From SAR86 cluster bacterium (GTDB lineage Bacteria > Pseudomonadota > Gammaproteobacteria > Magnimaribacterales > Magnimaribacteraceae), in assembly GCA_029268615.1 (NCBI GenBank), contig JAQWNM010000016.1, forward strand, positions 1 through 46,198: a DNA stretch of 46,198 bases. The letters are read 5' to 3'. This document shows, in pieces, positions 1 to 7,949 of the stretch. The stretch's first letter is position 1. Every line of letters starts with the position of its first letter. The translations under genes and the position numbers were made by a program. The notes under the pieces were generated by a model. That model did no database searches. It was not told the origin of the DNA and was given only the letters and a program-made list of their open reading frames with translations.

Positions 1-206
1 TTCTAAAATATAAGTTTTCTAGAGATAAAAAATTTATTTTCCATGAGAATATGTCTTCCATTAATCTCATGTCTCATCTATCAGCAATTTTTTTACTTTC
101 AATATCGATGATATTTTTTTCATAATTGAATGAAAAACATTAAACCTTTTCATTTTTTTTAATCTGGGTTTTTGGATTCTTTGCTTTACTTTCTTTTGAT
201 TTATTT
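1..206. other. AT-rich stretch without a recognised gene
   Basis: Very AT-rich DNA with short hydrophobic reading frames that stop quickly. I see no RNA gene or clear promoter. The frame open from 144 onward may belong to a broken form of the small membrane protein that follows. Confidence 0.4.
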
Positions 207-356
207 ATGGAAGGCTTAGTATTTGAGTGGTTAGAATGGAATGGAACAACAAAAAACGATTGGTTTTTTGCTCTATGGTGGGGTTTTGTTGTGGTTTGGT
301 TTATATTTGGAGCAAAAACCTTACATGAAAAAGTTACAAAAAAGTTACAAAGTTAA
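207..356 (+). CDS. possible small membrane protein, perhaps a truncated gene end
   Basis: An open frame of 49 residues begins MEGLVFEWLEW, has one strongly hydrophobic segment (FFALWWGFVVVWFIFG) and ends in a basic tail (HEKVTKKLQS). The same frame stays open back to a stop at 141-143, and that upstream part (LIWVFGFFALLSFDLF) also reads like a membrane helix but has no start codon. It may therefore be the 3' remnant of a longer two-helix gene. I see no clear ribosome site. The composition is protein-like, which is why I prefer this frame to the overlapping 62-codon frame at 241-429. Family not recognised. Confidence 0.3.
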   Translation: MEGLVFEWLEWNGTTKNDWFFALWWGFVVVWFIFGAKTLHEKVTKKLQS

Positions 357-561
357 TACAAACTTTTTTGTAAACCTTTTAGATTGTAGGTTTGAGAGTG
401 GTAATCTATTGAGTGGGAATAATTTATAACCTTATAAGTTATTGTTTTCATTGAATATTTTAAGAAAAAGTTACAACAAACTAACAACAAGCTAGTAGTA
501 AGCATAGTTCACAACAAGTAACCCCTAGGAAAAGTTGAATAATTCAACTATTAGATTCTAT
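357..561. other. gene-free stretch with short repeated words
   Basis: Contains the words gtgggaataa (near 414), acaacaaactaa (473-484) and acaagtaacc (514-523). All three recur on the far side of the next gene, at 1347-1356, 1367-1378 and near 1434, in the opposite order but the same orientation. A short AT-rich inverted repeat (agttgaa/ttcaact) lies at 533-549. No gene is apparent. Confidence 0.35.
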
Positions 562-1269
562 TTAAATCTTTCTTTTAGAAGCTTTTTCTTCTTCAATTAA
601 TCTAAGTCTTTCTTTTTCGGCATCACTAATTTTACGAAATGGTTCTTCTAAATCTTTTAACTTCATTTTTATGAGTTCAAATTCTTCTAGATTGGAGAAT
701 TTGCATTGATAGTTCTCTAATTCAGAAATAGTAGTATAAACTTCTCCATCATTATATTCTCTTAGGTAATACTCAAAATAGTGCATATTATCTCTATTCA
801 ATTCTCTTTCCCATTTCTCGTAACCCCAAGAACCACTATTGGTATGATTCCATCGATACTTTTCCGGATAAGTATCTATTTCTATACATCCATCTTTTTG
901 CTGGTATGTAGATTTATTAGCTCCTGCCATGAACTGCAAATCCTCTCTGCACATTTCTGTTTTGGTTTTATCAAGCACTAAGAATATAAAATTTAATTCC
1001 GGATATGTTTTTATGTAGGGAATTTTTCCTTGAGCTTCTTTTATTATCCTTTTCTCTATTTTCTTAGATAATTTTAATTTTATTTTATCCAGCAAAAGAT
1101 CGTTTATAGAAAACTTTCCAGGTTTAAATTGTCTCCCTACAAAAGTCCCAATTTTCCCTTGTTCACATGCTAAATAAATAGAGTTAGTATCCAAATCAGA
1201 ATCCTCAGTCACTATTGCTTGGTTAAAGAATATGAGAAAAAACAAAACTATTGAAAACCTTTTATACAT
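562..1269 (-). CDS. secreted protein of unknown function, 235 aa
   Basis: I do not recognise the family. The N-terminus (MYKRFSIVLFFLIFF, then NQAIVTEDSD) looks like a Sec signal peptide, so the product should be exported to the periplasm. The mature part has a short motif YLACEQGKIG, four cysteines in all (one each near residues 35, 108, 128 and 190) and a highly charged C-terminus (about residues 195-235, rich in K, E and R) likely to be helical or coiled. It stands alone: no gene on the same strand lies within 180 bp on either side. Short repeated words flank it on both sides. It could be an accessory gene carried in by transfer, but the sequence does not prove that. Confidence 0.6.
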   Translation of the reverse strand: MYKRFSIVLFFLIFFNQAIVTEDSDLDTNSIYLACEQGKIGTFVGRQFKPGKFSINDLLLDKIKLKLSKKIEKRIIKEAQGKIPYIKTYPELNFIFLVLDKTKTEMCREDLQFMAGANKSTYQQKDGCIEIDTYPEKYRWNHTNSGSWGYEKWERELNRDNMHYFEYYLREYNDGEVYTTISELENYQCKFSNLEEFELIKMKLKDLEEPFRKISDAEKERLRLIEEEKASKRKI

Positions 1270-1454
1270 AATTAAATACTATAACAAACTTTGTAGTTAA
1301 GACTAGGGCAGAGTCTTTATCTATAAGGTAAACTTAAGAGATGAGGACAAGTAACCTTACTAAGTCACAACAAACTAAATTTAGTGTCCCTCAAACTCAT
1401 ACGCTATAAGGGCTTCTTTAAGGGTTAGTTAGGAGTGGGAATAACTAAACACAA

Positions 1455-1904
1455 TTATTTACGTTTTCTTGAAATTCTAGCCATGGTTGAGGTGCTTATT
1501 ACGCTTCCATCTTTTTTCAAAGATTCTGCTATTTTGCCTTCGCCTTCAGGAGCATAGATATTAAAGAGAACTAGCGCTCCGTTTGCTCCTCCTTGTTCCA
1601 TGTGTACATCACCTGGTTCTTTATGCGCAAAATCTCCCACAACTCTTACTCGCTTACCAAGCTCTTTTCCAGTTTCAATATCGATATCGGTGACATGAAG
1701 CTCGCCTTCTAGAACCAAAGAACTAATTTCTGCAGTATGCCTATGAAAATGACAATAACAATTTGGTTCCCACTTAACTAATATCTCCAAGCGCCCGTCT
1801 TCTCTCGCATCTAGAATAGCGTCAGAGTAATCTATGGGGTAATCAAAGTCTTCCCCCTCGGTGTAGCGCTTCCATTTAAGACTCTTGTCATTTAGCAGAT
1901 TCAT
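1455..1904 (-). CDS. cupin-domain protein
   Basis: Small single-domain cupin, 149 aa. The first cupin motif is seen as CHFHRHTAEISSLVLEGE (about residues 51-68), with two histidines and a glutamate placed as metal ligands. The second motif is PGDVHMEQGG (about 97-106), with a further histidine. This arrangement normally binds one divalent metal. The closest groups I know are small cupins related to dioxygenases such as 2,4'-dihydroxyacetophenone dioxygenase, or ligand-sensing cupins of the ChrR type; the substrate cannot be read from the sequence. The gene is monocistronic and has no signal peptide, so the product is cytoplasmic. A second cupin at 38311-38742 is a distant relative. Confidence 0.8.
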   Translation of the reverse strand: MNLLNDKSLKWKRYTEGEDFDYPIDYSDAILDAREDGRLEILVKWEPNCYCHFHRHTAEISSLVLEGELHVTDIDIETGKELGKRVRVVGDFAHKEPGDVHMEQGGANGALVLFNIYAPEGEGKIAESLKKDGSVISTSTMARISRKRK

Positions 1905-1978
1905 GAGGGCAGTCTAGCTTAGTAAGTGTATAAATGTAAATTCACTACACACCGGCAAAAATTATCATTTTACAATCA

Positions 1979-2143
1979 ATGCTTTGGGCAGAAGCAATTA
2001 TCAGCACTGCTCTAGTTGCTCCTAATGACTCTGGTTGGTTGTTATTGGCTGTAATAGCAATAATATCAATAGGTACTTTAAAAAAATGGAATCAACTCTA
2101 TCAAAAATGGGCAAGAGGAGTGATACACTTAGTTACAAAGTAG
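1979..2143 (+). CDS. possible 54-aa single-helix membrane protein
   Basis: ATG at 1979 opens a 54-residue frame ending in TAG at 2141-2143. The protein has a hydrophilic patch (PNDSG), one membrane helix (WLLLAVIAIISIG) and a basic amphipathic tail (KKWNQLYQKWARG). The frame looks more protein-like than the upstream extension of the lipoprotein gene in the same interval. I see no ribosome-binding site. Small hydrophobic proteins of this shape include type I toxins and membrane-stress peptides, but nothing here ties it to either. Confidence 0.35.
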   Translation: MLWAEAIISTALVAPNDSGWLLLAVIAIISIGTLKKWNQLYQKWARGVIHLVTK

Positions 2144-2199
2144 TTATAAACGAATTAGAGAGAATTTTTAAGCTCTTTGGAAGATTGGCTCATACGAAG

Positions 2200-3867
2200 A
2201 TGATTAAACCCATAAGCTATATTTTAATAATCATTTTTACGACAATCATTATATCGAGTTGCGGAGGAGGAGGTGCCAGTAATGATTTAACTCCCCCCAG
2301 CAATTTAGCAACAGCATCTATATCAGCAGATCTCACTAATGTATTTTTAGGAAATTCCACGGTAGTCTCATGGAATAGTACTAACTCATCTTCTTGTTCA
2401 GCCTCAGGATATTGGTCTGGCGATAAATCAACATCTGGCAGTGAGACTTTTGCTATGACAAATCAAGGAGATCAAGTTTTTACTATTAAATGTGGAGATG
2501 CATCCTCTAGTGTGACCGTCTCAGTAAGTTCAGAAGACTTTGAAGGTTCATGTATAAATCCACACAGTGCAAAAATTAAAGAATCATATCTAGGCGATTA
2601 TGAACTACCTATGCCTGAGAATCAGTTTAGAGAAAATCATCTAAAAGCAGTTGGATTAAAAGATTATGGAGTAGAGTGGATATACAATAATTACGAAAGC
2701 AAAGGCGCTAGCTGGATATCAGATTGCACTGAATCTGAATATGTTAAGTTAATGTATCGTACAACTTTACGTCAATTAAAAGAACATGGGGTAGATACTG
2801 CATGGGTATATAACTTTGGCTATTGGCAAGATTATCAAGCCGACACTTGGCAAATTAATCATGATCGCAAACACTTAAGTGATTGGGTTATAGAATATAT
2901 TGCAGAAACTGCACAAGACTTAGGTATGAATATGCATTATGCATGGCAATTCTTAGCATTAGATGATCAAAATAATTTTCTGTTTCCCTTCGATGGTATG
3001 GCATATGTTGATATGCCTTTATTAAAAAAGATAATGGATGCACATGAAGTATATATATTAGGTGAAGCAAGTAGACTTCAAGAATTAGATGTAGCATCTA
3101 TTTCAGCAGACTGGAGTGCTATGTGGTTGTGTTTCTGTGGACTAGAAAATGAGGCAAATCAAAATATCCGGGATGAACTTAAAAGTTATTATATGGAAAG
3201 AATGGGATCAATTGTTTCTCAAATTAAGGATAGATTCGACGGTGAAGTTTATGTAGGCGAAGGCATATTATGGAATGACTCACGTGTATTTGATCAAGTT
3301 GATGGCATTATTGGCAGCATACCAGGTAACCTGATTCGCGAGGACGAAGTGGCAAATGCTACAGTAGACTTAATAGAAGATCGTGTAGAAGAATACATTA
3401 GCCAATTAAATGACACTTGGACATGTAATACACAACAACCATGCTGGGAATATACAACATATCAACAACCTAAAGTTATATGGAATTTATTTGCTCAAAG
3501 TCATGCATCATTCTTAAACAAAGGTTGGATAGAAGATGGTTTTTGTACTGCTGGTGAGTATGAAGGAGTCTACTATGATGAATGTTTACAATACTATGTT
3601 CCTGCTGACTTTTCAGCGCAAGCAATCTTCATCGAGGGAATATTAAGAGCAATAGATAAGCAATCTTGGTTTGAGACTAAAGGAACCACAGCAAGCACAG
3701 CTTATTGGTTATCAGATACAATTATTCCTGAGGATGACCAGTACTCTAGAACAATAGAAGGCTTTCCAAATATCTCACAATCCATTAGAGGGAAACCAGC
3801 AGAAAAGATCATTAAATATTGGTATACAGGCGAATACGAAGCATATGACCCCATGTATAATCACTAG
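2200..3867 (+). CDS. lipoprotein with Ig-like domain and TIM-barrel glycoside-hydrolase-like domain
   Basis: I place the start at ATG 2200, because from there the product has a textbook lipoprotein signal (MIKPISYILIIIFTTIIISS, then C, followed by GGGG). The frame is open further upstream from a TTG at 2035, but that part is not protein-like. After the lipobox comes a linker, then an Ig-like domain of about 65 residues (SADLTNVFLGNSTVVSWNST to SSVTVSVS), then about 440 residues that resemble a TIM-barrel glycoside hydrolase: aromatic-rich strands such as VYNFGYWQDYQ and MHYAWQFLALDD, a possible acidic strand end VYVGEG, and a C-terminal SIRGKPAEKIIKYWYTG. I know the GKPAE...WY ending from GTA/GH113-like TIM-barrel proteins. 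A cell-surface carbohydrate-active enzyme is the likeliest role, with catalytic residues unproven. A pseudogene touches its stop codon. Confidence 0.6.
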   Translation: MIKPISYILIIIFTTIIISSCGGGGASNDLTPPSNLATASISADLTNVFLGNSTVVSWNSTNSSSCSASGYWSGDKSTSGSETFAMTNQGDQVFTIKCGDASSSVTVSVSSEDFEGSCINPHSAKIKESYLGDYELPMPENQFRENHLKAVGLKDYGVEWIYNNYESKGASWISDCTESEYVKLMYRTTLRQLKEHGVDTAWVYNFGYWQDYQADTWQINHDRKHLSDWVIEYIAETAQDLGMNMHYAWQFLALDDQNNFLFPFDGMAYVDMPLLKKIMDAHEVYILGEASRLQELDVASISADWSAMWLCFCGLENEANQNIRDELKSYYMERMGSIVSQIKDRFDGEVYVGEGILWNDSRVFDQVDGIIGSIPGNLIREDEVANATVDLIEDRVEEYISQLNDTWTCNTQQPCWEYTTYQQPKVIWNLFAQSHASFLNKGWIEDGFCTAGEYEGVYYDECLQYYVPADFSAQAIFIEGILRAIDKQSWFETKGTTASTAYWLSDTIIPEDDQYSRTIEGFPNISQSIRGKPAEKIIKYWYTGEYEAYDPMYNH

Positions 3868-4043
3868 ATGAGTTGAAGGCTATCTAACTCAGCAAAGATA
3901 CAATATGTATTTAGGTATTTAAAACTAAGGAAGATAGAAATAGGTTTATGGATGAAATTGCTGGAATGCTTAAAGATTATAGAGAAAAGTATTTCGAGTC
4001 TTTTTATACTTATAGGATTACACACCGTGTAACAAGAGAATAG
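3867..4043 (+). pseudogene. decayed paralogue of the 64-aa gene at 11070-11264
   Basis: Reading from gatgagttgaag at 3867, the DNA aligns with codons 17-64 of the small gene at 11070. The encoded string is DELKAI, stop, LSKDTICI, stop, VFKT, a one-base loss, then EDRNRFMDEIAGMLKDYREK and YFESFYT. Over the last 81 aligned bases (3930-4010 against 11181-11261) I count 67 identities. Two in-frame stops and a frameshift mean it cannot make the protein. The N-terminal 16 codons are missing, and the homology begins at the stop codon of the upstream lipoprotein gene, so the 5' part was probably lost by a deletion or recombination that joined the two. Confidence 0.75.
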
Positions 4044-4087
4044 AAGTTTATTGATCTTAAAGACATTCTAAAATTAAATTCTTTAAA

Positions 4088-5113
4088 TTAAACTGCTGGC
4101 TTTTCAGCAACAATCCTCCAATTTAAATCTGCAATTTTAGCTTTTTCAGCATCTGTCCATGCTTGTCCACCTGTTTGCAGTAATTCAAGGGATTCTTCTA
4201 CCCAGGGAGGTAAAATTCTAAATTTCTCAAGTAGTCGAATAACCTTCCTGATTCCAAAAATTAGATTTCTTTTTTGTTCACAGATTGGCCAAGCTGGTTT
4301 TTTTGAAGGCGCAGAAGTAAGAATTTTAAACCCTACTCTTTCTAAGGCAGCGCAAACGTCTGCCGGATACATTGACTGTGTAGCTGCTAGAGTTGGCAAG
4401 TATGTTTTATGCAAAGCAACATGCTCTTGGTTATTCCAGTCAAAATATGGTGAAAGTAAATATTCTGAACAGGCATATCTAGAGCCGGGTTTCAACACTC
4501 TATACATTTCTCTAGCGAAATCATCAAGCTCTTCTTTCTTAAAAAAAGGCCAGACAGCTTGTACTGAAAAACAGCCATCAAATGACTCTGAGTCATAAGC
4601 CAAAGGTTCATGATGATCCCCAACTTTAAAATCAAGTCTGTCGCTCATATTCGTTTCTGCAGCCCAGTTAATAGCATTTTCTATTTGATTGGGGTCAATA
4701 TTGTAACCAGATACTTTTCCGCCTGATAAAGTTGCAAGATAATGCGCTATTCGACCTCTACCACAGCCCATATCTAAAAGATGCGATGATTTTGAATTAC
4801 GAAGATTTAATTCCTGAAGTAAGGCCTGTTCACAGATGAGTTGATTGTCATATAGGCCTTTAGAATCATTGAACTGAGGTGGAATGTATAGCTTCTCTAA
4901 ATCAAAAACAGACAGCATATTATTTAAGACTTTATAATATGCAGCAACTGCTTTTGTCTCATCCGCGGTTTTAGTTTCCTCTCCAGCTTGCATGCTTTGA
5001 AAAAACTTATATGCATCAATGCAGCCTTGCTTATCTTCATCTGATAAAGTTGCTAGCCTTTTTAAACCTATAAAAGAAGTTTTGATTCTGTACAAGTTCA
5101 TGCAATAAATCAT
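4088..5113 (-). CDS. SAM-dependent methyltransferase, sterol C-24 methyltransferase-like
   Basis: Class I methyltransferase of 341 aa. The SAM-binding glycine loop is LLDMGCGRGRIA (about residues 112-123), followed by the acidic strand end GYNIDPNQIENA and the motif FDGCFSVQAVWPF. The N-terminal stretch (VAAYYKVLNNMLSVFDLEKL) and the C-terminal half (KTYLPTLAATQSMYPADVC) recall the sterol 24-C / tocopherol methyltransferase group (Erg6/SMT), which methylates polycyclic or prenylated lipids. Bacterial members exist, and many act on other terpenoids. No signal peptide, so cytoplasmic or peripheral on the membrane. The gene is alone on its strand and faces the preceding pseudogene. The start could also be Met-5 (5101). 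The methyltransferase call is solid; the substrate class is an inference. Confidence 0.72.
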   Translation of the reverse strand: MIYCMNLYRIKTSFIGLKRLATLSDEDKQGCIDAYKFFQSMQAGEETKTADETKAVAAYYKVLNNMLSVFDLEKLYIPPQFNDSKGLYDNQLICEQALLQELNLRNSKSSHLLDMGCGRGRIAHYLATLSGGKVSGYNIDPNQIENAINWAAETNMSDRLDFKVGDHHEPLAYDSESFDGCFSVQAVWPFFKKEELDDFAREMYRVLKPGSRYACSEYLLSPYFDWNNQEHVALHKTYLPTLAATQSMYPADVCAALERVGFKILTSAPSKKPAWPICEQKRNLIFGIRKVIRLLEKFRILPPWVEESLELLQTGGQAWTDAEKAKIADLNWRIVAEKPAV

Positions 5114-5406
5114 ACACTGAAAAAATAACCGTGTATAAAACTATAAAATTTAAAATGGTCTATATTTTTTGCTTCACTGAGAATAGTTTTAATTTTATCC
5201 AAGTCAAGGTGCTTTATATCTATTAAAATGTCATAGCCACAGTATCTAGAGAACTTTTTTATGAATTTAGCTTATCACTCATAGGATTGATGAAAAGATA
5301 AATAGATGTAAACTCTCAAATATGGATAGCTAGGAAAAAAACGATATAAAAAAGAAACAGGACGTCTCTATTTCAAAAACATAATCATCAAAAAATTTAT
5401 AGTTTA
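5114..5406. other. gap without recognised features
   Basis: AT-rich interval between two minus-strand genes. I see no coding frame with protein-like composition, no RNA gene and no convincing terminator. It should hold the promoter of the methyltransferase gene, but no clear -35/-10 pair stands out. Confidence 0.4.
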
Positions 5407-6189
5407 TTAATTATCTAGCATTGTGCTGTGATTCCACCAAGCTAGATCTGAGAAAGCTCTAAGATCTAATTCATGAGTCCAAGCTGATCTATGTTGATGA
5501 GCTAAATGAAAATAAGTTTCCGCAATTTCTTTAGGGAGCAAAAGACCATCGTTTTCCATGCCTTTTGTTTCTCTTAATTTTTGATACATTTCAGGGCCTA
5601 GCATTTTACCAAGAGTATCAGGAGCATCTACTGCTCCATCGACTACTATATGGGCGACATGAATACCACTTATGGCAAATTCAGCATTTAAAGATTGGCA
5701 CAACATTCTTCTTGCTCCCATGGCAGCTGCATGAGAATGTTGAGTAGCGTTTCCTCGCATAGCGGCAGTTGCCGAAGTTACTAAAATAGTGCCTTTCTCC
5801 CTTTCTTTCATTAGCGGGCAAAGAACTTTTGCGACCCTAAAGAGGCCCAGGCTAGCCATTCTCCAACCCCACTCAAATTCCTTATGGCTAGTATCTTTTA
5901 GGAGTTTCATGCCAGTTTGTGCTCCTAAGTTGTATACTACTACTTCAATAGGCCCTATGTCAGACTCAATGGAATTAATTAATTCTTCCAGCGCGTTATC
6001 TTCAATTGCATTAATCAAATATCCATTAGCTGAGCCACCATCATCTTCAATTCCTTTAACTAAACGATCTAAACCTTCTTGATCAGATCTTCTGCACAAG
6101 CAAGAGTGATATCCTTCGTTAGCAAACTTCGCAGCTACGGTCCCTCCGATGCCTGCCCCTGCTCCCAAAACTAAACATACTGATTTCAT
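5407..6189 (-). CDS. divergent short-chain dehydrogenase lacking catalytic Tyr and Lys
   Basis: Rossmann SDR fold with a nucleotide-binding loop LGAGAGIGG near the N-terminus and the structural NLGAQTG in place of NNAG. The start is taken at ATG 6189 rather than 6201, because GGAGAA sits just upstream of it; this gives about 260 aa. The active site is unusual. The Ser (VTSATAAMRG) is present, but where YxxxK should be the protein reads HAAAM, so Tyr is His and Lys is Met. The region GIHVAHIVVDGAVDAPDTLG is typical of a subgroup of atypical SDRs in which the Tyr is also replaced. It may bind a nucleotide without being a normal oxidoreductase. Monocistronic and divergent from the next methyltransferase gene. 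Confidence 0.8.
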   Translation of the reverse strand: MKSVCLVLGAGAGIGGTVAAKFANEGYHSCLCRRSDQEGLDRLVKGIEDDGGSANGYLINAIEDNALEELINSIESDIGPIEVVVYNLGAQTGMKLLKDTSHKEFEWGWRMASLGLFRVAKVLCPLMKEREKGTILVTSATAAMRGNATQHSHAAAMGARRMLCQSLNAEFAISGIHVAHIVVDGAVDAPDTLGKMLGPEMYQKLRETKGMENDGLLLPKEIAETYFHLAHQHRSAWTHELDLRAFSDLAWWNHSTMLDN

Positions 6190-6382
6190 AATTTTCTCCA
6201 TTACTTATTTTATCTCACTGAGGCGGTCTGTCTACCAGCTGAAATGAATGGAGCAAAGTAGTCACCAATTTGTTATAAGTTGAATAAATATTTCCTTCAG
6301 TGCTTGTACTTCTATTGCCTGATTTTATAATCTTGACTTCAATAAGACTTAGTATATTTGATAAACTAGCTGACAAATAATT

Positions 6383-7000
6383 ATGCAAAAAGCAACGGAT
6401 GTTTTTGGAGAATGGGCTGAAAAGGGCAAAGATAGAGGTATGGAAAGATCTCATGCAATACCCGTTGATGAAATGATAAGTTTTTCACTAAAAGAAAGAT
6501 CAAATATTAGTAAAAAGTTTAGTTTTTTAGATTTGGGTTGCGGAAATGGCTGGGTAGTTCGTAATGTTATCAGCAATATATTGTGCACTAGGTCAGTAGG
6601 CATTGATGGTGCTAAGCAGATGATCGCTAATGCTCAATCAAGAGGCAGTGATGCAGAATATATCCTCGCAAACATTGATTATTATAATTCGCCAGAAAAG
6701 TTCGATCTTATCCATTCTATGGAAGTATTATATTATTTAGAAGATCCTTACGAAGTAGTAAAAAGAATCTCAGATTCTTGGCTTAATAAAGATGGTAGAT
6801 TGATTGTAGGGTTAGATCATTATTTTGAAAATGCAGATTCTCATTCCTGGCAAGAAAAAGTAGGCACTCGAATGCTTATGCTAAAAGAATTAGAATGGGT
6901 TGAGATTTTCAAAATGGCTGGATTAAATGAAGTTAAAAGTTGGCGCTCAAACCAAAATAAAGATTGGGAAGGCACTTTAGTTATAACGGGTAAAAAATAA
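6383..7000 (+). CDS. class I SAM-dependent methyltransferase
   Basis: A compact methyltransferase of 205 aa. It has motif I FLDLGCGNGWVVR (about residues 49-61), the acidic end of strand 2 in VGIDGAKQMI, a post-I acidic residue in YILANIDYY, and a motif IV region FDLIHSMEVLYYLEDP. The last strands (DGRLIVGLDHYFEN, GTLVITG) complete the fold. No membrane segment, so cytoplasmic. Substrate unknown; the size and the LYYLEDP motif resemble small-molecule methyltransferases. The ATG at 6383 has no obvious ribosome site. A DoxX-like gene follows after 26 bp and is probably cotranscribed. Confidence 0.82.
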   Translation: MQKATDVFGEWAEKGKDRGMERSHAIPVDEMISFSLKERSNISKKFSFLDLGCGNGWVVRNVISNILCTRSVGIDGAKQMIANAQSRGSDAEYILANIDYYNSPEKFDLIHSMEVLYYLEDPYEVVKRISDSWLNKDGRLIVGLDHYFENADSHSWQEKVGTRMLMLKELEWVEIFKMAGLNEVKSWRSNQNKDWEGTLVITGKK

Positions 7001-7026
7001 TAATAATTTAGGAGAGATAAATAAAG

Positions 7027-7461
7027 ATGAATACCATATCTAATTTTTATGCTTTTCTTCAACTACCTGCTGGGTGGTGGAAAAAGCTCGTTTTATTAGG
7101 ATTGGCAGTTTTTTTTATCAACGTGGGAGTAGATCATTTTGTTAATCCAGAATTTTATATGTCAATTATGCCTCCAGCTTTTCCATTACATAAAGAGGCT
7201 GTTTATATCAGTGGTTTTTTTGAGGTTCTCGGAGGTGTTTGTGTTTTGATTCCACGCCTACGAAAAATAGCAGGCTGGGGATTAGTAGCTCTCCTAGTTG
7301 CCGTTTACCCTGCTAATATCTATATGGCAATTACACCCGAGGCATTTCCTGATGTTCCTGTTATTTTTCTCTATGTTCGACTTATATTTCAGTTTTTATT
7401 TTTTTATTGGGCTTTCTCAGTAACTAGACCAGCCTATAATGTAGTTGACAAAAAAAAATAA
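7027..7461 (+). CDS. DoxX-like inner-membrane protein
   Basis: 144 aa with four predicted helices: KLVLLGLAVFFINVGVDHF, an amphipathic second helix around VYISGFFEVLGGVCVLIP, WGLVALLVAVYPANIYMAI, and VIFLYVRLIFQFLFFYWAF. The pattern VGVDHFVNPEFY, then FEVLGGV, then PANIYMA is characteristic of DoxX/DoxD-like proteins, whose role is usually undefined. Some are thought to belong to redox or thiol-stress membrane complexes. A ribosome site (ggagag) lies upstream of ATG 7027. It probably shares a transcript with the preceding methyltransferase. Confidence 0.78.
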   Translation: MNTISNFYAFLQLPAGWWKKLVLLGLAVFFINVGVDHFVNPEFYMSIMPPAFPLHKEAVYISGFFEVLGGVCVLIPRLRKIAGWGLVALLVAVYPANIYMAITPEAFPDVPVIFLYVRLIFQFLFFYWAFSVTRPAYNVVDKKK

Positions 7462-7574
7462 CCTCACTTTACATAGAGGCAGTAATTAAAAAAATACAAA
7501 AACAAAAGTTTTAAGGATATAGATTAGTCAAAATTAAGTTTAAAAAAACATCAATAATTTAGAGAGGTAAATCC

Positions 7575-7826
7575 ATGATAGAAAATTATCTTCAGTATGG
7601 CCAATGGGTAATTCTAGTATTAAGTATTCTGAGTTTATATTTAGTTAGTTCTGTAAAACATGAAACAAGATTAAATGGTTATATACTTACAGGTCTCAGT
7701 AGATTCGCTGGTGCTTCAGTATTTATTTTTGTTGATTTATATGCCTTTGTTATTGCTAACTTAATACAAACATATATTGCTTTTATGGGATATTATAAGA
7801 ATAAAAAGGTAGGTGGAAAGGAGTAA
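7575..7826 (+). CDS. small membrane protein, 83 aa
   Basis: I cannot assign a family. The protein has two or three hydrophobic helices (YGQWVILVLSILSLYLVSS, then a weaker LTGLSRFAGASVFIFVDLYAFV and IANLIQTYIAFMGYY) and a short basic tail KNKKVGGKE. A good ribosome site (agagagg) precedes the ATG, which supports it as a real gene. It lies 113 bp after the DoxX-like gene on the same strand. The layout loosely resembles the small PnuC-like or YgjV-like membrane proteins that bacteria often leave unannotated. Confidence 0.6.
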   Translation: MIENYLQYGQWVILVLSILSLYLVSSVKHETRLNGYILTGLSRFAGASVFIFVDLYAFVIANLIQTYIAFMGYYKNKKVGGKE

Positions 7827-7949
7827 TAAATCTCTTTAAGATACTTAGTTATTGAGCGAGAATAATTTTTGATTGTCCCTCATTTCAGCTATTATCGGAC
7901 AAGGAAAATTTAAGAAATGGGTCAGAAAAATTTTAAATAGGGGAAAGTT

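Noticed and set aside
241-429. 62-codon reading frame near the left edge
   Set aside because: Overlaps a more protein-like frame (207-356) and has low-complexity composition; its second half runs through repeated ttacaaa-type DNA.
2035-2199. N-terminal extension of the lipoprotein gene from a TTG
   Set aside because: The clear lipoprotein signal begins at ATG 2200, and the extension overlaps another plausible small gene in a different frame.
7873-7902. ttgtcc/ggacaa hairpin before the LLM oxidoreductase gene
   Set aside because: Six base pairs with an 18-nt loop and no T-run; such a match is easily found by chance.
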